Source: Streptomyces roseolus
GTDB taxonomy: Bacteria; Actinomycetota; Actinomycetes; Streptomycetales; Streptomycetaceae
NCBI RefSeq assembly: GCF_014649855.1
Contig: NZ_BMTV01000021.1
Location: forward strand, 96,502 to 160,501
Direction: 5' to 3'
Length of the DNA: 64,000 bases
Part shown: positions 47,296-55,460 of the stretch, in pieces
Layout: each line of letters starts with the position of its first letter
Position numbering within the stretch: position 1 is the stretch's first letter
Notes under the pieces: model-generated
The model's database searches: none
Told to the model about the DNA's origin: nothing
The model's input: only the letters and a program-made list of their open reading frames with translations
Made by a program: the position numbers and the translations under genes

Positions 47296-47906
47296 CCGGC
47301 GCGGCGGTGGCCGGCCTGCTGGCCGGCTACGGCATCGCGATCCCGGTGGGCGCCGTCGGCGCCCACCTGGTGGCGGTCGCGGCCCGCAGCCCATGGCGTA
47401 CGGGGGCGGGCGCGGCGCTCGGCATCGCGGCGGCGGACGGGGCGTACGCCCTGGTCGCGGTCGTCGGCGGGGCCGCGCTCGTGCCGCTCCTCGCGCCGGT
47501 GGCGACGCCCCTGCGCTGGGTGTCCGCGCTCGTCCTGCTGGCCCTCGCGGCGGCCTCGGCCCGTACCGCGCTCCACGCCCACCGCGCCGGGACCCCGGCG
47601 GAGGACCGGCCGGTGACGGCACCGCACCGGGCCTTCTGGACCTTCCTCGGCATCACGGTCCTGAACCCGATGACGGTCCTGTACTTCACGGCGCTCGTCC
47701 TCGGCGGCCACGCGACGACGGGCCCGGCCGAGGCGGCCGTCTTCGTCGCCGCGGCCTTCGCCGCCTCGGCGAGCTGGCAGCTGCTGCTCGCCGCCGCCGG
47801 CACCCTCCTCGGCCGCGCCCTGGCGGGCGCCCGGGCCCGGCTCCTCACGGGCCTGGCGTCGAGCGCCCTCATCACCGTCCTGGCGGTGGGACTGGTGGTC
47901 CGGTGA
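47292..47906 (+). CDS. LysE-family exporter
   Basis: A 204-residue protein with five to six transmembrane segments typical of LysE/RhtB amino-acid exporters: AGYGIAIPVGAVGAHLVAVAARSPWRTGAGAALGIAAADGAYALVAVVGG at the N terminus and WTFLGITVLNPMTVLYFTALVLGG with the conserved NP in the middle. Substrate unknown. GTG 47292 overlaps the DUF2087 stop, suggesting the DUF2087 protein may adjust its expression or act with it. Confidence 0.88.
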   Translation: MTGAAVAGLLAGYGIAIPVGAVGAHLVAVAARSPWRTGAGAALGIAAADGAYALVAVVGGAALVPLLAPVATPLRWVSALVLLALAAASARTALHAHRAGTPAEDRPVTAPHRAFWTFLGITVLNPMTVLYFTALVLGGHATTGPAEAAVFVAAAFAASASWQLLLAAAGTLLGRALAGARARLLTGLASSALITVLAVGLVVR

Positions 47907-47989
47907 CCCGGCAGGGCTGGACCAGGACGCGCGCGGCGCCCGGGTGGAGGGAGCCGAACGGTTGGTCCCGGCAGGGGAGTTCGGCGCGT

Positions 47990-48310
47990 TCAGTCGCGGC
48001 GGGCCGCCGCGAGGGCCGGCAGCGCGACGGCCGTGAGGGCCGCCCCCGCGGCCAGGACGGCGCCGCGGGAACGCCAGGACAGGGCCGACCACCGGGACTC
48101 CGCCGACAGCAGCGAGCCGAGGCTCGCCCAGGAGCCGACCGAGAGGACGGAGACCGCGGAGCCGACCGAGCCGACGGACAGGAAGGAGCCCACCGAGCCG
48201 ACGGACAGGAAGGAGCCCACCGAGCCGATCGACAGCGTCGAGCCGACCGACCCGATGGACAGGAAGGAGTTCCGCGAACCGATGGACCGGTGTGAACCGT
48301 CAGCGCTCAT
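47990..48310 (-). CDS. Ser-rich nonapeptide-repeat protein with C-terminal membrane helix
   Basis: A 106-residue protein made mostly of a nine-residue repeat S(I/V)GSVGSFL in about five tandem copies (residues about 14-60), encoded by exact 27-bp DNA repeats at about 48160-48270. The C-terminal part (RGAVLAAGAALTAVALPALAAARRD) is a hydrophobic helix with a basic end. Regular spacing of small and aliphatic residues suggests a beta-solenoid or amyloid-like stack at the membrane. I do not recognise a function. ATG 48310; it converges on the LysE-type gene. Confidence 0.6.
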   Translation of the reverse strand: MSADGSHRSIGSRNSFLSIGSVGSTLSIGSVGSFLSVGSVGSFLSVGSVGSAVSVLSVGSWASLGSLLSAESRWSALSWRSRGAVLAAGAALTAVALPALAAARRD

Positions 48311-48335
48311 GGCCCGATCGTAGACACGGCCGCGG

Positions 48336-49544
48336 TCAACGGCGCGGGGTGACCGAGCCCGCGTACACGTTCTTCGGCGTGATGACCTCGGTGACGGCCC
48401 TGGCCACCAGCGTCGACGGCTCCTGGCCGCCGCTGAGCGCGTCGGTGTTGAGCATCAGGACGAGCGTGGCCTTCCGGGACGGCAGGTGGACGGTCACGGT
48501 CTCGTAGCCGGGGAGGGAGCCGTTGTGGCCGATCCAGCCGTTGGTGTCGAGGATGCCGAGGCCGTACGAGGTGCCGGGGAAGCCCGTCGGGAGGGTCTTG
48601 AGGCGCTGCGCCTGGGTGGCGGGGCTGAGGAGTTCGCCGGTGGCGAGGACCTTCGCCCAGCGGTTCAGGTCGTCGAGGTCCGAGATCATCGCGCCGGCCG
48701 CCCAGGCCCAGCTCGGGTTCCAGTCGGTGGCGTCGGCGACGGCGCCGCCGAGCGTCTGGTCGGTGTAGCCGCGCGGGTGCGGCTCCGGGAACTCGGCGCC
48801 CTTCGGCAGGAACGAGTGCCGCAGCCCGGCCGGCCGGATCACCCGCTCGTGCAGCACCTACGCGAGGGGCCGGCCGGTGACCTTCTCGATGACGAGGCCG
48901 AGGAGGACGAGGTTGGAGTTGGAGTACTGGAAGGTGGCGCCCGGCTCGAAGGTGTTCGCGTGCCGGTAGCCGTACGACAGCACCTCCCACGGGTCGAACG
49001 GCCGCTTCGGGTCGCTCAGCAGGTCGCGGACGAAGTCCTGGTCGGCGGTGTACGGGAACAGGCCGCTGCGCATCCCGGCGAGCTGCCGCAGCGTGATCCG
49101 GTGGCCGTTCGGCACGCCCCGGACGTAGTCGTCGATCGGGTCGTCGAGCCCGGCCTTCCCCTCGTCGACGAGCTGGAGGAGCGCGGTGACGGTGAACGCC
49201 TTCGTTCCGCTGCCGATCCGGATGTACCCGTCGGCGGACATCGGCCGGCCGGTCCTCTTGTCCGCGACCCCGGTGGCCCGGACGTAGCACCCCTTCCCCG
49301 GCATCCGGACGCTGACGACGAGTCCGGGGATCCCGGCCTGCCGCCGGACCTTCTCGACGGTCGCGTCGAGGCGCTCGGCCATGGCGGGCGGCAGCCCGTC
49401 CCCGTCCCGGCAGTCGTCCCCGCCGCCGTGCCGGAGCGGTACGGGGACGGGGGCGGCGGTCGCCGGGAGCGCGGCGGGCGCGAGGACGGCCGCCGCGAGG
49501 AGCAGGGCGGTGGCGAGGAGCCGGCGGGGGGTGCGTCGTCGCAT
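48336..49544 (-). pseudogene. Serine beta-lactamase-like hydrolase broken by an in-frame amber stop
   Basis: Without the stop this would be a 402-residue secreted serine hydrolase (beta-lactamase class C/DD-peptidase family). It has a signal peptide (MRRRTPRRLLATALLLAAAVLA), the SxxK motif SGTK, the tyrosine motif YSNSNLVLLG and the HNGSLPG box replacing KTG. At 48858-48860 a TAG interrupts IEKVTGRPLA-stop-VLHERVIRPAGLRH in the same frame, where a Gln is expected (CAG to TAG). Both halves are otherwise intact, with normal codon use, so the mutation is recent, a sequencing error, or read through. As it stands the product ends after the YSN motif and should be inactive. Confidence 0.85.
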
Positions 49545-49828
49545 GGGGAGGGTCTTCCGGGGGGGGGCGAGGGGTGGGGGCGAGGGAGCGAGAGGAGCGG
49601 GTACGCGCGCTGCCAGATCAGCACCGACGGCCGTGCCGCCGCGCCGCCCGCCGACGGAAGCGGGGCGAGTCCACTCGTTCGGCGCCGCCCGGTCCGCGCC
49701 GCCCGCCCCGGTCCGCGCCGCCCGCCCCGGTCGGCGCGGCGCGCCCCGCAACCGGCGGGCGCCGGAAGCGCGTCCGGGAGGAGAACAGCAAGATCGTTTC
49801 TCTTGTCCCGTACGGAAGGCACTCCTCC

Positions 49829-50458
49829 ATGAGCAGCGACAGCACGGCCGACCGCTTCCTCTACGTCACCCGGCACGGCGAGGCCACGTCCGACGAGAGC
49901 GGGCTGACGGAGGCGGGGCGGCGGCAGGCCGTGCTGCTCGGGGAGCGGCTGCGGGGCGTGCCGCTGGCGGCCGTCCACCACGGGCCGCTGCCCCGCGCCG
50001 CGGAGACGGCCCGGCTGATCGGCGAGCAGCTCGACGGCGTGCCCGTCGGCGCCTGCGAGGAGGCCGGGGACTACGTGCCGTACGTGCCCTCCCGGGAGGA
50101 GCTGCCGGCCGGGGCGGCCGACGCGATGCTCGGCTTCCTGGAGGGGTTCCCGGCGGAGGAGCGGGCGCGCGGCGCGGAGCTGGCGGCGGAGGCGGTCGCG
50201 CGCTTCACGGGGCCGGTGGAGGGGGACGAGCCGCGCCACGAGCTGCTCGTCACCCACAACTTCCTCGTCGGCTGGCTGGTGCGGGCGGCGCTGGACGCCC
50301 CGGCGTGGCGGTGGATGGGCGTCGACCAGGCGAACGCGGCGCTGACGGTGATCCGTTACGCCCCCGGCCGCCCGCCGTCCGTCCTCGTCCTCAACGACGC
50401 CCGGCACCTTCCCGAGGACCTCCGCTGGACCGGCTTCCCTCCGGCGCTCCACGTCTGA
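49829..50458 (+). CDS. Histidine-phosphatase superfamily protein
   Basis: The 209-residue phosphoglycerate-mutase-like protein has the catalytic RHG motif in LYVTRHGEATSDESGLTEAGRRQAVLLGERLRG, Arg and Glu in HHGPLPRAAETARLIGE, and the second histidine in LLVTHNFLVGWLVRAAL. Members act as phosphatases on diverse small substrates; which one is not clear. ATG 49829 (MSSDST) with GGAAGG upstream. The downstream terminator separates it from csoR. Confidence 0.9.
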   Translation: MSSDSTADRFLYVTRHGEATSDESGLTEAGRRQAVLLGERLRGVPLAAVHHGPLPRAAETARLIGEQLDGVPVGACEEAGDYVPYVPSREELPAGAADAMLGFLEGFPAEERARGAELAAEAVARFTGPVEGDEPRHELLVTHNFLVGWLVRAALDAPAWRWMGVDQANAALTVIRYAPGRPPSVLVLNDARHLPEDLRWTGFPPALHV

Positions 50459-50485
50459 CCCCGCGCCGGTTCCGCCCCGGGAACG

Positions 50486-50519
50486 ACGACCGCCCCCGTG
50501 TGAGGACGGGGGCGGTCGT
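50486..50519. terminator. Bidirectional terminator between the phosphatase gene and csoR
   Basis: A perfect 14-bp stem ACGACCGCCCCCGT with its complement and loop GTGAGG lies between converging genes. Confidence 0.88.
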
Positions 50520-50546
50520 GAACCTCGGTCGTGCGCTTCGGTGCTA

Positions 50547-50828
50547 TCAGCTCCGGATCAGCCGGGCGATCGCCTTGGACGCCTCGCCGACCTTCTCCTT
50601 CGCCTCGTCCCCGCCGGCGGCGATCGCCTCCGTGACGCAGCAGCTCAGGTGCTCGTCCAGGAGGGCGACGGCGCAGGACTGGAGGGCGGCGTTGATGGCC
50701 GAGACCTGCGTCAGGACGTCGATGCAGTACGTGTCCTCGTCGACCATCCGCTGCACTCCCCGGACCTGTCCCTCGATCCGGCGGAGCCTTCGGATGACGT
50801 CTTCCTTGTGCTGGGTGTAACCGGCCAC
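50547..50828 (-). CDS. csoR: Copper-sensing repressor CsoR
   Basis: The 93-residue all-helical DUF156 protein carries the Cu(I) triad: Cys in DEDTYCIDVLTQ, His and Cys in LLDEHLSCCVTEA. It also has the typical opening HKEDVIRRLRRIEGQVRGVQRMVDED. Cu(I) binding releases it from TACCCC-type palindromes, several of which lie upstream of copZ-copA and of other genes in this window. It follows copA by 31 bp on the same strand, so it is probably autoregulated. GTG 50828 with GGGAG 5 nt upstream. Confidence 0.95.
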   Translation of the reverse strand: MAGYTQHKEDVIRRLRRIEGQVRGVQRMVDEDTYCIDVLTQVSAINAALQSCAVALLDEHLSCCVTEAIAAGGDEAKEKVGEASKAIARLIRS

Positions 50829-50859
50829 GGGGGCTCCCGTCGGGTCAGGGGTCCGGAGG

Positions 50860-53127
50860 TCACTCGCCGGCGGCCCGGAAGCCGCGCAGCCGCAGGCTGT
50901 TGCCGACCACGAAGACCGAGGAGAAGGCCATCGCGGCACCGGCGATCATCGGGTTGAGCAGTCCGGCGGCGGCGAGCGGCAGGGCGGCCACGTTGTAGGC
51001 GAAGGCCCAGAAGAGGTTGGACCGGATGGTGCCGAGGGTCTTGCGGGAGAGCCGGATGGCGTCCGCCGCGGCCCGCAGGTCGCCTCGTACGAGGGTGAGG
51101 TCGCCGGCCTCGATGGCGGCGTCCGTGCCCGTGCCCATCGCGAGTCCCAGATCGGCCTGGGCGAGCGCGGCGGCGTCGTTGACGCCGTCGCCGACCATGG
51201 CGACCGAACGGCCCTCGGCCTGGAGGCGCTTGACGACGTCGACCTTGTCCTGCGGCATGACCTCGGCGATGACCTCGCCGATGCCGACCTCGGCGGCGAC
51301 GGACTCGGCGACCGCCTTGTTGTCGCCGGTCAGCAGGATCGGCGCCAGGCCCAGGCCCTTGAGCCGGCGGATCGCCTCCGCGCTGGTCTCCTTGACCGCG
51401 TCGGCGACCTCCAGGACCGCGCGGGCCTCCCCGTCCCAGGCGACCGCGACGGCCGTCTTCCCGGCCTTCTCCGCCGCCTCCTTCGCGGACGCGAGGTCCG
51501 CGGGCAGCTCCATCGCCCACTCCTGGAGCAGCTTCTCGCGGCCGACGAGGACGGCGTGGCCGTCGACGATCCCCTGGACGCCGAGGCCGGGGACGTTCGC
51601 GAAGTCCTCGGGGGTGGGCAGGGCGCCGACCTTGGCGGCGGCGCCGGTGGCGACGGCCTGGGCGATCGGGTGCTCGGAGGAGTGCTCCAGGGCGCCGGCG
51701 AGGCGCAGGACGTCGGTCTCGTCCGTGCCGGCGGCGGTGTGGACCTTCAGGAGGGTCATCCGGCCGGTGGTGACGGTGCCGGTCTTGTCCAGGACGATGG
51801 TGTCGACCTTGCGGGTGGTCTCCAGGACCTCGGGCCCCTTGATCAGGATGCCGAGCTGGGCGCCGCGCCCGGTGCCGACCATGAGGGCGGTCGGGGTGGC
51901 GAGGCCGAGGGCGCACGGGCAGGCGATGATCAGGACGGCGACGGCGGCGGTGAACGCGGCGGTCAGGCCCTGTCCCGTGCCCAGCCAGAAGCCGAGGGTG
52001 CCGAGCGAGAGCGCGATGACGACCGGCACGAAGACGGCCGAGATCCGGTCGGCGAGGCGCTGGGCGGCGGCCTTGCCGTTCTGCGCGTCCTCGACGAGCT
52101 TCGCCATCCGGGCGAGCTGGGTGTCGGCGCCGACGCGGGTGGCCTCGACGACGAGCCGGCCGCCGGCGTTCAGGGTGGCTCCGGTGACGGAGTCGCCGAC
52201 GCCGACCTCGACGGGGACGGACTCGCCGGTCAGCATCGAGGCGTCCACGGCGGACGAGCCCTCGACGACGGTGCCGTCGGTGGCGATCTTCTCGCCGGGG
52301 CGGACCAGGAAGCGGTCGCCGACCTGGAGTTCGGCGGTCGGGACGGTGGTCTCGCGCCCGTTCCTCAGGACGGTGACCTCCTTGGCGCCGAGCCGCATCA
52401 GCGCCTTGAGCGCGGCGCCGGCCTTCCGCTTCGAGCGGGCCTCGAAGTAGCGGCCCGCGAGGATGAAGGCGGTGACGCCGGCGGCGGCCTCCAGGTAGAT
52501 GTTCCCGGCGCCGTCGGTGCGGGCGATGGTGAACTCGAAGGGGTGCGTCATCCCCGGCGTGCCGGCGGTGCCGAAGAACAGCGCCCACAGGGACCACAGG
52601 AACGCGGCGGTCGTGCCGACCGAGATCAGCGTGTCCATGGTGGCCGCGCCGTGCTTCGCGTTGGTCCAGGCGGCGCGGTGGAAGGGCCAGGCGGCGTACG
52701 TGACGACCGGCGCGGCGAGCGTGAGGCTCAGCCACTGCCAGTACTCGATCTGGAGCGCCGGGACCATCGCCATCGCGATGACGGGGACGGCGAGGGCGAC
52801 GGCGGTGACCAGCCGCTGCTTCAGGGGCCGCAGTTCGGCGTCGGCCCTCTCCTCGTCGGAGGGGCCTTCCCCGGCGCCGTCGTGCGCGGGGCGCTCCGGC
52901 TCGGGTTCGGCGGCGGTGTAGCCGGTGGCCTCGACGGTGGCGATCAGGTCGGCGACGTCGATGTCGGCGGAGAAGGTGACCTTCGCCTTCTCGGTCGCGT
53001 AGTTGACGGTGGCCTCCACCCCGTCCATGCGGTTGAGCTTCTTCTCGATGCGGGCGGCGCAGGAGGCGCAGGTCATGCCGCCGATGGCGAGCTCGACCTG
53101 GGCGGTGCCCGGAGTGGTCGTGGTCAT
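50860..53127 (-). CDS. copA: P1B-type copper-exporting ATPase
   Basis: The 755-residue pump has one N-terminal heavy-metal domain (GGMTCASCAARIEKKLNRMDGV), the actuator motif TGES, the transmembrane metal site IACPCALGLATP, the phosphorylation site DKTGTVTTG, the SEHPIAQAV motif and the hinge MVGDGVNDAAALAQADLGLAMG. CPC indicates Cu(I) export across the membrane. The helix-8 motif (YNVAALPLAAAG and downstream MAFSSVFVVGNSLRLR) fits CopA. It lies 124 bp after copZ and 31 bp before csoR on the same strand, forming a copZ-copA-csoR unit. ATG 53127. Confidence 0.97.
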   Translation of the reverse strand: MTTTTPGTAQVELAIGGMTCASCAARIEKKLNRMDGVEATVNYATEKAKVTFSADIDVADLIATVEATGYTAAEPEPERPAHDGAGEGPSDEERADAELRPLKQRLVTAVALAVPVIAMAMVPALQIEYWQWLSLTLAAPVVTYAAWPFHRAAWTNAKHGAATMDTLISVGTTAAFLWSLWALFFGTAGTPGMTHPFEFTIARTDGAGNIYLEAAAGVTAFILAGRYFEARSKRKAGAALKALMRLGAKEVTVLRNGRETTVPTAELQVGDRFLVRPGEKIATDGTVVEGSSAVDASMLTGESVPVEVGVGDSVTGATLNAGGRLVVEATRVGADTQLARMAKLVEDAQNGKAAAQRLADRISAVFVPVVIALSLGTLGFWLGTGQGLTAAFTAAVAVLIIACPCALGLATPTALMVGTGRGAQLGILIKGPEVLETTRKVDTIVLDKTGTVTTGRMTLLKVHTAAGTDETDVLRLAGALEHSSEHPIAQAVATGAAAKVGALPTPEDFANVPGLGVQGIVDGHAVLVGREKLLQEWAMELPADLASAKEAAEKAGKTAVAVAWDGEARAVLEVADAVKETSAEAIRRLKGLGLAPILLTGDNKAVAESVAAEVGIGEVIAEVMPQDKVDVVKRLQAEGRSVAMVGDGVNDAAALAQADLGLAMGTGTDAAIEAGDLTLVRGDLRAAADAIRLSRKTLGTIRSNLFWAFAYNVAALPLAAAGLLNPMIAGAAMAFSSVFVVGNSLRLRGFRAAGE

Positions 53128-53251
53128 TTCCTGCTCCTCGGTGCAGCGGGGTCGGGGGTTCGGGGGGCCGGGGCCCGGGCGGCGGTCCGGGTCGGGCCCC
53201 GGCGGCTCGTGGGTCGGCGGCCGGTGGGGCCGGTGACTGGTGGGCCGGTGG

Positions 53252-53530
53252 TCAGGCGCGGCCGGTCAGCTCGTAGCCCGCCTCGTCGATCGCGGCGCCG
53301 ATGGCGGCGTCGTCGGCGGCGCCGTCGGTGGTGACGGTCACCAGGCCGCCGGCGACGTCGACGGCCACGGAGAGGACGCCCTCCACCGCGCCGACGGACC
53401 GGCTGACCGAGGTCGCGCAGTGGCCGCAGGTCATGCCCGAGACGGCGTAGACGGTGCTGGTGGCCTCGGCGACGGCGACCGTGGTGGTGCCGGTGGAGCA
53501 GCTGTGGTCGGGGGTGCAGCAGGAACCCAT
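53252..53530 (-). CDS. copZ: Copper chaperone CopZ-like protein with Cys-rich N terminus
   Basis: The 92-residue protein has an N-terminal Cys/His cluster (MGSCCTPDHSCSTG) followed by a heavy-metal-associated domain with VSGMTCGHCATSVSRSV and the usual beta-alpha fold ending DEAGYELTGRA. It binds Cu(I) and passes it to CopA. The Cys-rich front part may offer extra metal sites. ATG 53530 has GGAGG 5 nt upstream; an ATG at 53542 is possible. It is first in the CsoR-controlled operon, next to perfect CsoR palindromes. Confidence 0.93.
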   Translation of the reverse strand: MGSCCTPDHSCSTGTTTVAVAEATSTVYAVSGMTCGHCATSVSRSVGAVEGVLSVAVDVAGGLVTVTTDGAADDAAIGAAIDEAGYELTGRA

Positions 53531-53561
53531 GTCGTCCTCCATCGTGTGTCCAGTGGGACCG

Positions 53562-53580
53562 GATACCCTCGGGGGGTATC
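53562..53580. promoter_or_regulatory. CsoR operator A of the copZ promoter
   Basis: GATACCC-TCGGG-GGGTATC is a perfect 7-bp inverted repeat 31 bp upstream of copZ. Confidence 0.85.
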
Positions 53581-53598
53581 GGCGGTGCGAGTCCATGT

Positions 53599-53615
53599 AT
53601 ACCCCCCAGTGGTAT
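53599..53615. promoter_or_regulatory. Weaker CsoR-like site between the divergent copper genes
   Basis: ATACC-N7-GGTAT lies between two better sites and may be a secondary contact. Confidence 0.45.
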
Positions 53616-53645
53616 CCGGCGCAAGTGTCGGACCGGCTTGACTTG

Positions 53646-53662
53646 ATACCCCCTAGGGGTAT
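53646..53662. promoter_or_regulatory. CsoR operator of the secreted copper-binding protein gene
   Basis: ATACCCC-CTA-GGGGTAT is a perfect palindrome 60 bp upstream of the divergent gene's ATG. Confidence 0.85.
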
Positions 53663-53721
53663 GGTGAAGTGAGGGTGCGAGAGCGCGCGCCCGAGACCGC
53701 ACCCGTACAGGGAGAGCAGCC

Positions 53722-54651
53722 ATGAACACCGGAATGAAGATCACCGCCTTCGCCGCCGCACTCGCCGCGACCTTCGGCGCCGCGTACGGGGTCGGGAAGG
53801 GCGTCGGACCGGTGGACGAGCCCCGGAAGGCGGAGCACGGCGACCACGCCACGGCCGCCGGAACCCCCGAGAAGACGGCCCCCGCCGAACTCCCCGGCGG
53901 CCTCCAGGTCTCCCAGGGCGGCTACACCCTCGCCCTGGAGACCCCCGCCCCGCCCGTCGGCCGCAGCACCCTGAAGTTCTCCGTCCGGGACGCCGCGGGC
54001 GAGAAGGTCACCGCCTTCACCACCGAGCACGACAAGGAGCTGCACTTCATCGTCGCCTCGCGCGACCTGACGGTCTTCCGCCACCTCCACCCCGAGAAGG
54101 CCCCCGACGGCACCTGGACCGTCGAGGCCGACCTGCCCCGGGCCGGCGCCTACAAGGCCTTCGCCGACTTCAAGCCCGCCGCGAAGGGCGCCGAGGCCCT
54201 CACCCTCGGCGTCGACCTCGGCGTCCCCGGCGCCTACGCCCCCCAGCCCCTCCCCGCCCCCGCGCCCACCGCCACCGTCGACGGCTACCAGGTCCGCCTC
54301 GGCGGCACCCTCGACCCCGGCGAGCCCGGCGAGCTGCGCCTCACGGTCTCCAGGGGCGGCGAGCCGGTCACCGACCTGGAGCCCTACCTCGGTGCGTACG
54401 GCCACCTGGTCGCCCTGCGCCAGGGCGACCTCGCCTACCTCCACGTCCACCCGAACGAGGGCGGCCCCGGCCCCGACGTCTCCTTCACCGCCACCGCGCC
54501 GACCCCCGGCACGTACCGCCTCTTCCTCGACTTCAAGCACCGGGGCGAGGTCCGCACGGCCGCCTTCACGGTGAAGGCCGGCGACCGGACCGCCTCCCCG
54601 GCGCCCTCGGAGACGGCCGAGCACGATGCGGGAGGCCACACGCACGGCTAG
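53722..54651 (+). CDS. Secreted His-rich protein, likely copper-binding, under CsoR control
   Basis: The 309-residue exported protein has a signal peptide or N-terminal anchor (MKITAFAAALAATFGAAYGVGKG), a His stretch HGDHATAAG, and paired His motifs VFRHLHPEK (about residue 120) and LGAYGHLVAL ... YLHVHPNEGG (about 230-250) in beta-sandwich-like domains. The tail is again His-rich (EHDAGGHTHG). It resembles secreted heavy-metal-binding domain proteins found near cop genes in Streptomyces. The CsoR palindrome in its promoter supports copper buffering or delivery outside the membrane. ATG 53722 has GGAGAG upstream. Confidence 0.82.
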   Translation: MNTGMKITAFAAALAATFGAAYGVGKGVGPVDEPRKAEHGDHATAAGTPEKTAPAELPGGLQVSQGGYTLALETPAPPVGRSTLKFSVRDAAGEKVTAFTTEHDKELHFIVASRDLTVFRHLHPEKAPDGTWTVEADLPRAGAYKAFADFKPAAKGAEALTLGVDLGVPGAYAPQPLPAPAPTATVDGYQVRLGGTLDPGEPGELRLTVSRGGEPVTDLEPYLGAYGHLVALRQGDLAYLHVHPNEGGPGPDVSFTATAPTPGTYRLFLDFKHRGEVRTAAFTVKAGDRTASPAPSETAEHDAGGHTHG

Positions 54652-54658
54652 TCTGGTC

Positions 54659-54674
54659 ATTGGACTAGACCTGT
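54659..54674. promoter_or_regulatory. DasR-box-like site upstream of cutC
   Basis: ATTGGACTAGACCTGT matches the dre consensus at 13 of 16 positions, 29 bp before the cutC start. A CTAGTC/GACTAG inverted repeat overlaps it. Confidence 0.45.
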
Positions 54675-54702
54675 AGCCGTCATTCATGGAGGAATGGGCG
54701 CA

Positions 54703-55395
54703 ATGAGCAACCGTGCTGTCCTGGAGGTGATCGCCCTCGACGAGCAGGACGCGGTCGCCGCCCAGACCGGGGGCGCCGACCGCCTCGAACTCGTCACCGA
54801 CATGGCGGCGGACGGCCTCACCCCGTCGACGGCCACCTTCACGGCCGTCCGCCGCGCCGTCGACATCCCGCTCCGCGTGATGCTCCGCCTGGCGGACGGC
54901 TTCGCCGCCGGTGACGTCGACGCGCTCGTCGCACGGGCCTCCGAGCTCCGCGCCGCCGGCGCCGACGCGTTCGTCCTCGGCTTCCTCACCGCCGACGGCG
55001 CACCGGACCTCGTCGCCGTCGAACGGCTCATCGCCGTCCTCGACGGCGCCCCGTGGACCTTCCACCGCGCCATCGACCGCGCCGCCGACCGCGACGGCCT
55101 GCGCAAGCGCCTCGCCGACCTCCCCGGCCTCGACACCTACCTGACGGCCGGTGCCGCCGCCGGCGTCGACGACGGCCTGCCCGTCCTCGAAGCCGAGGCC
55201 GCCCGCGCCGGGGAACCCGGCTACGAGCCCCGGATCCTCGTCGGCGGCGGCCTGCGCCTCGACCACCTGCCGCGCCTGCGCGCCGCCGGCCTCACCGCCT
55301 TCCACATCGGCGGCGCCGCCCGCCCCCGGGGCTGGGCCGCCCCGGTCTCCGCCGAAGCGGTCCGCACCTGGCGCGAGGCGATCGACACCCCCTGA
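54703..55395 (+). CDS. cutC: CutC-family protein
   Basis: The 230-residue TIM-barrel protein shows the CutC signatures: LEVIALDEQDAVAAQTGGADRLELVTDMAADGLTPS at the N terminus, IPLRVMLR, GADAFVLGFLTADG, and WTFHRAIDR followed by LVGGGLRLDHLP. CutC was linked to copper tolerance in bacteria and humans, though its enzymatic role is unresolved. Sitting next to CsoR-controlled genes is suggestive. ATG 54703 has GGAGG 10 nt upstream; ATG 54694 is too close to it. Confidence 0.92.
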   Translation: MSNRAVLEVIALDEQDAVAAQTGGADRLELVTDMAADGLTPSTATFTAVRRAVDIPLRVMLRLADGFAAGDVDALVARASELRAAGADAFVLGFLTADGAPDLVAVERLIAVLDGAPWTFHRAIDRAADRDGLRKRLADLPGLDTYLTAGAAAGVDDGLPVLEAEAARAGEPGYEPRILVGGGLRLDHLPRLRAAGLTAFHIGGAARPRGWAAPVSAEAVRTWREAIDTP

Positions 55396-55460
55396 CCCGG
55401 CGGCCGGGCCGCCCGAAAAGCCGGTGCGCCGCCGCGACGCGCGGCGCTAGCCTCCCGCCC

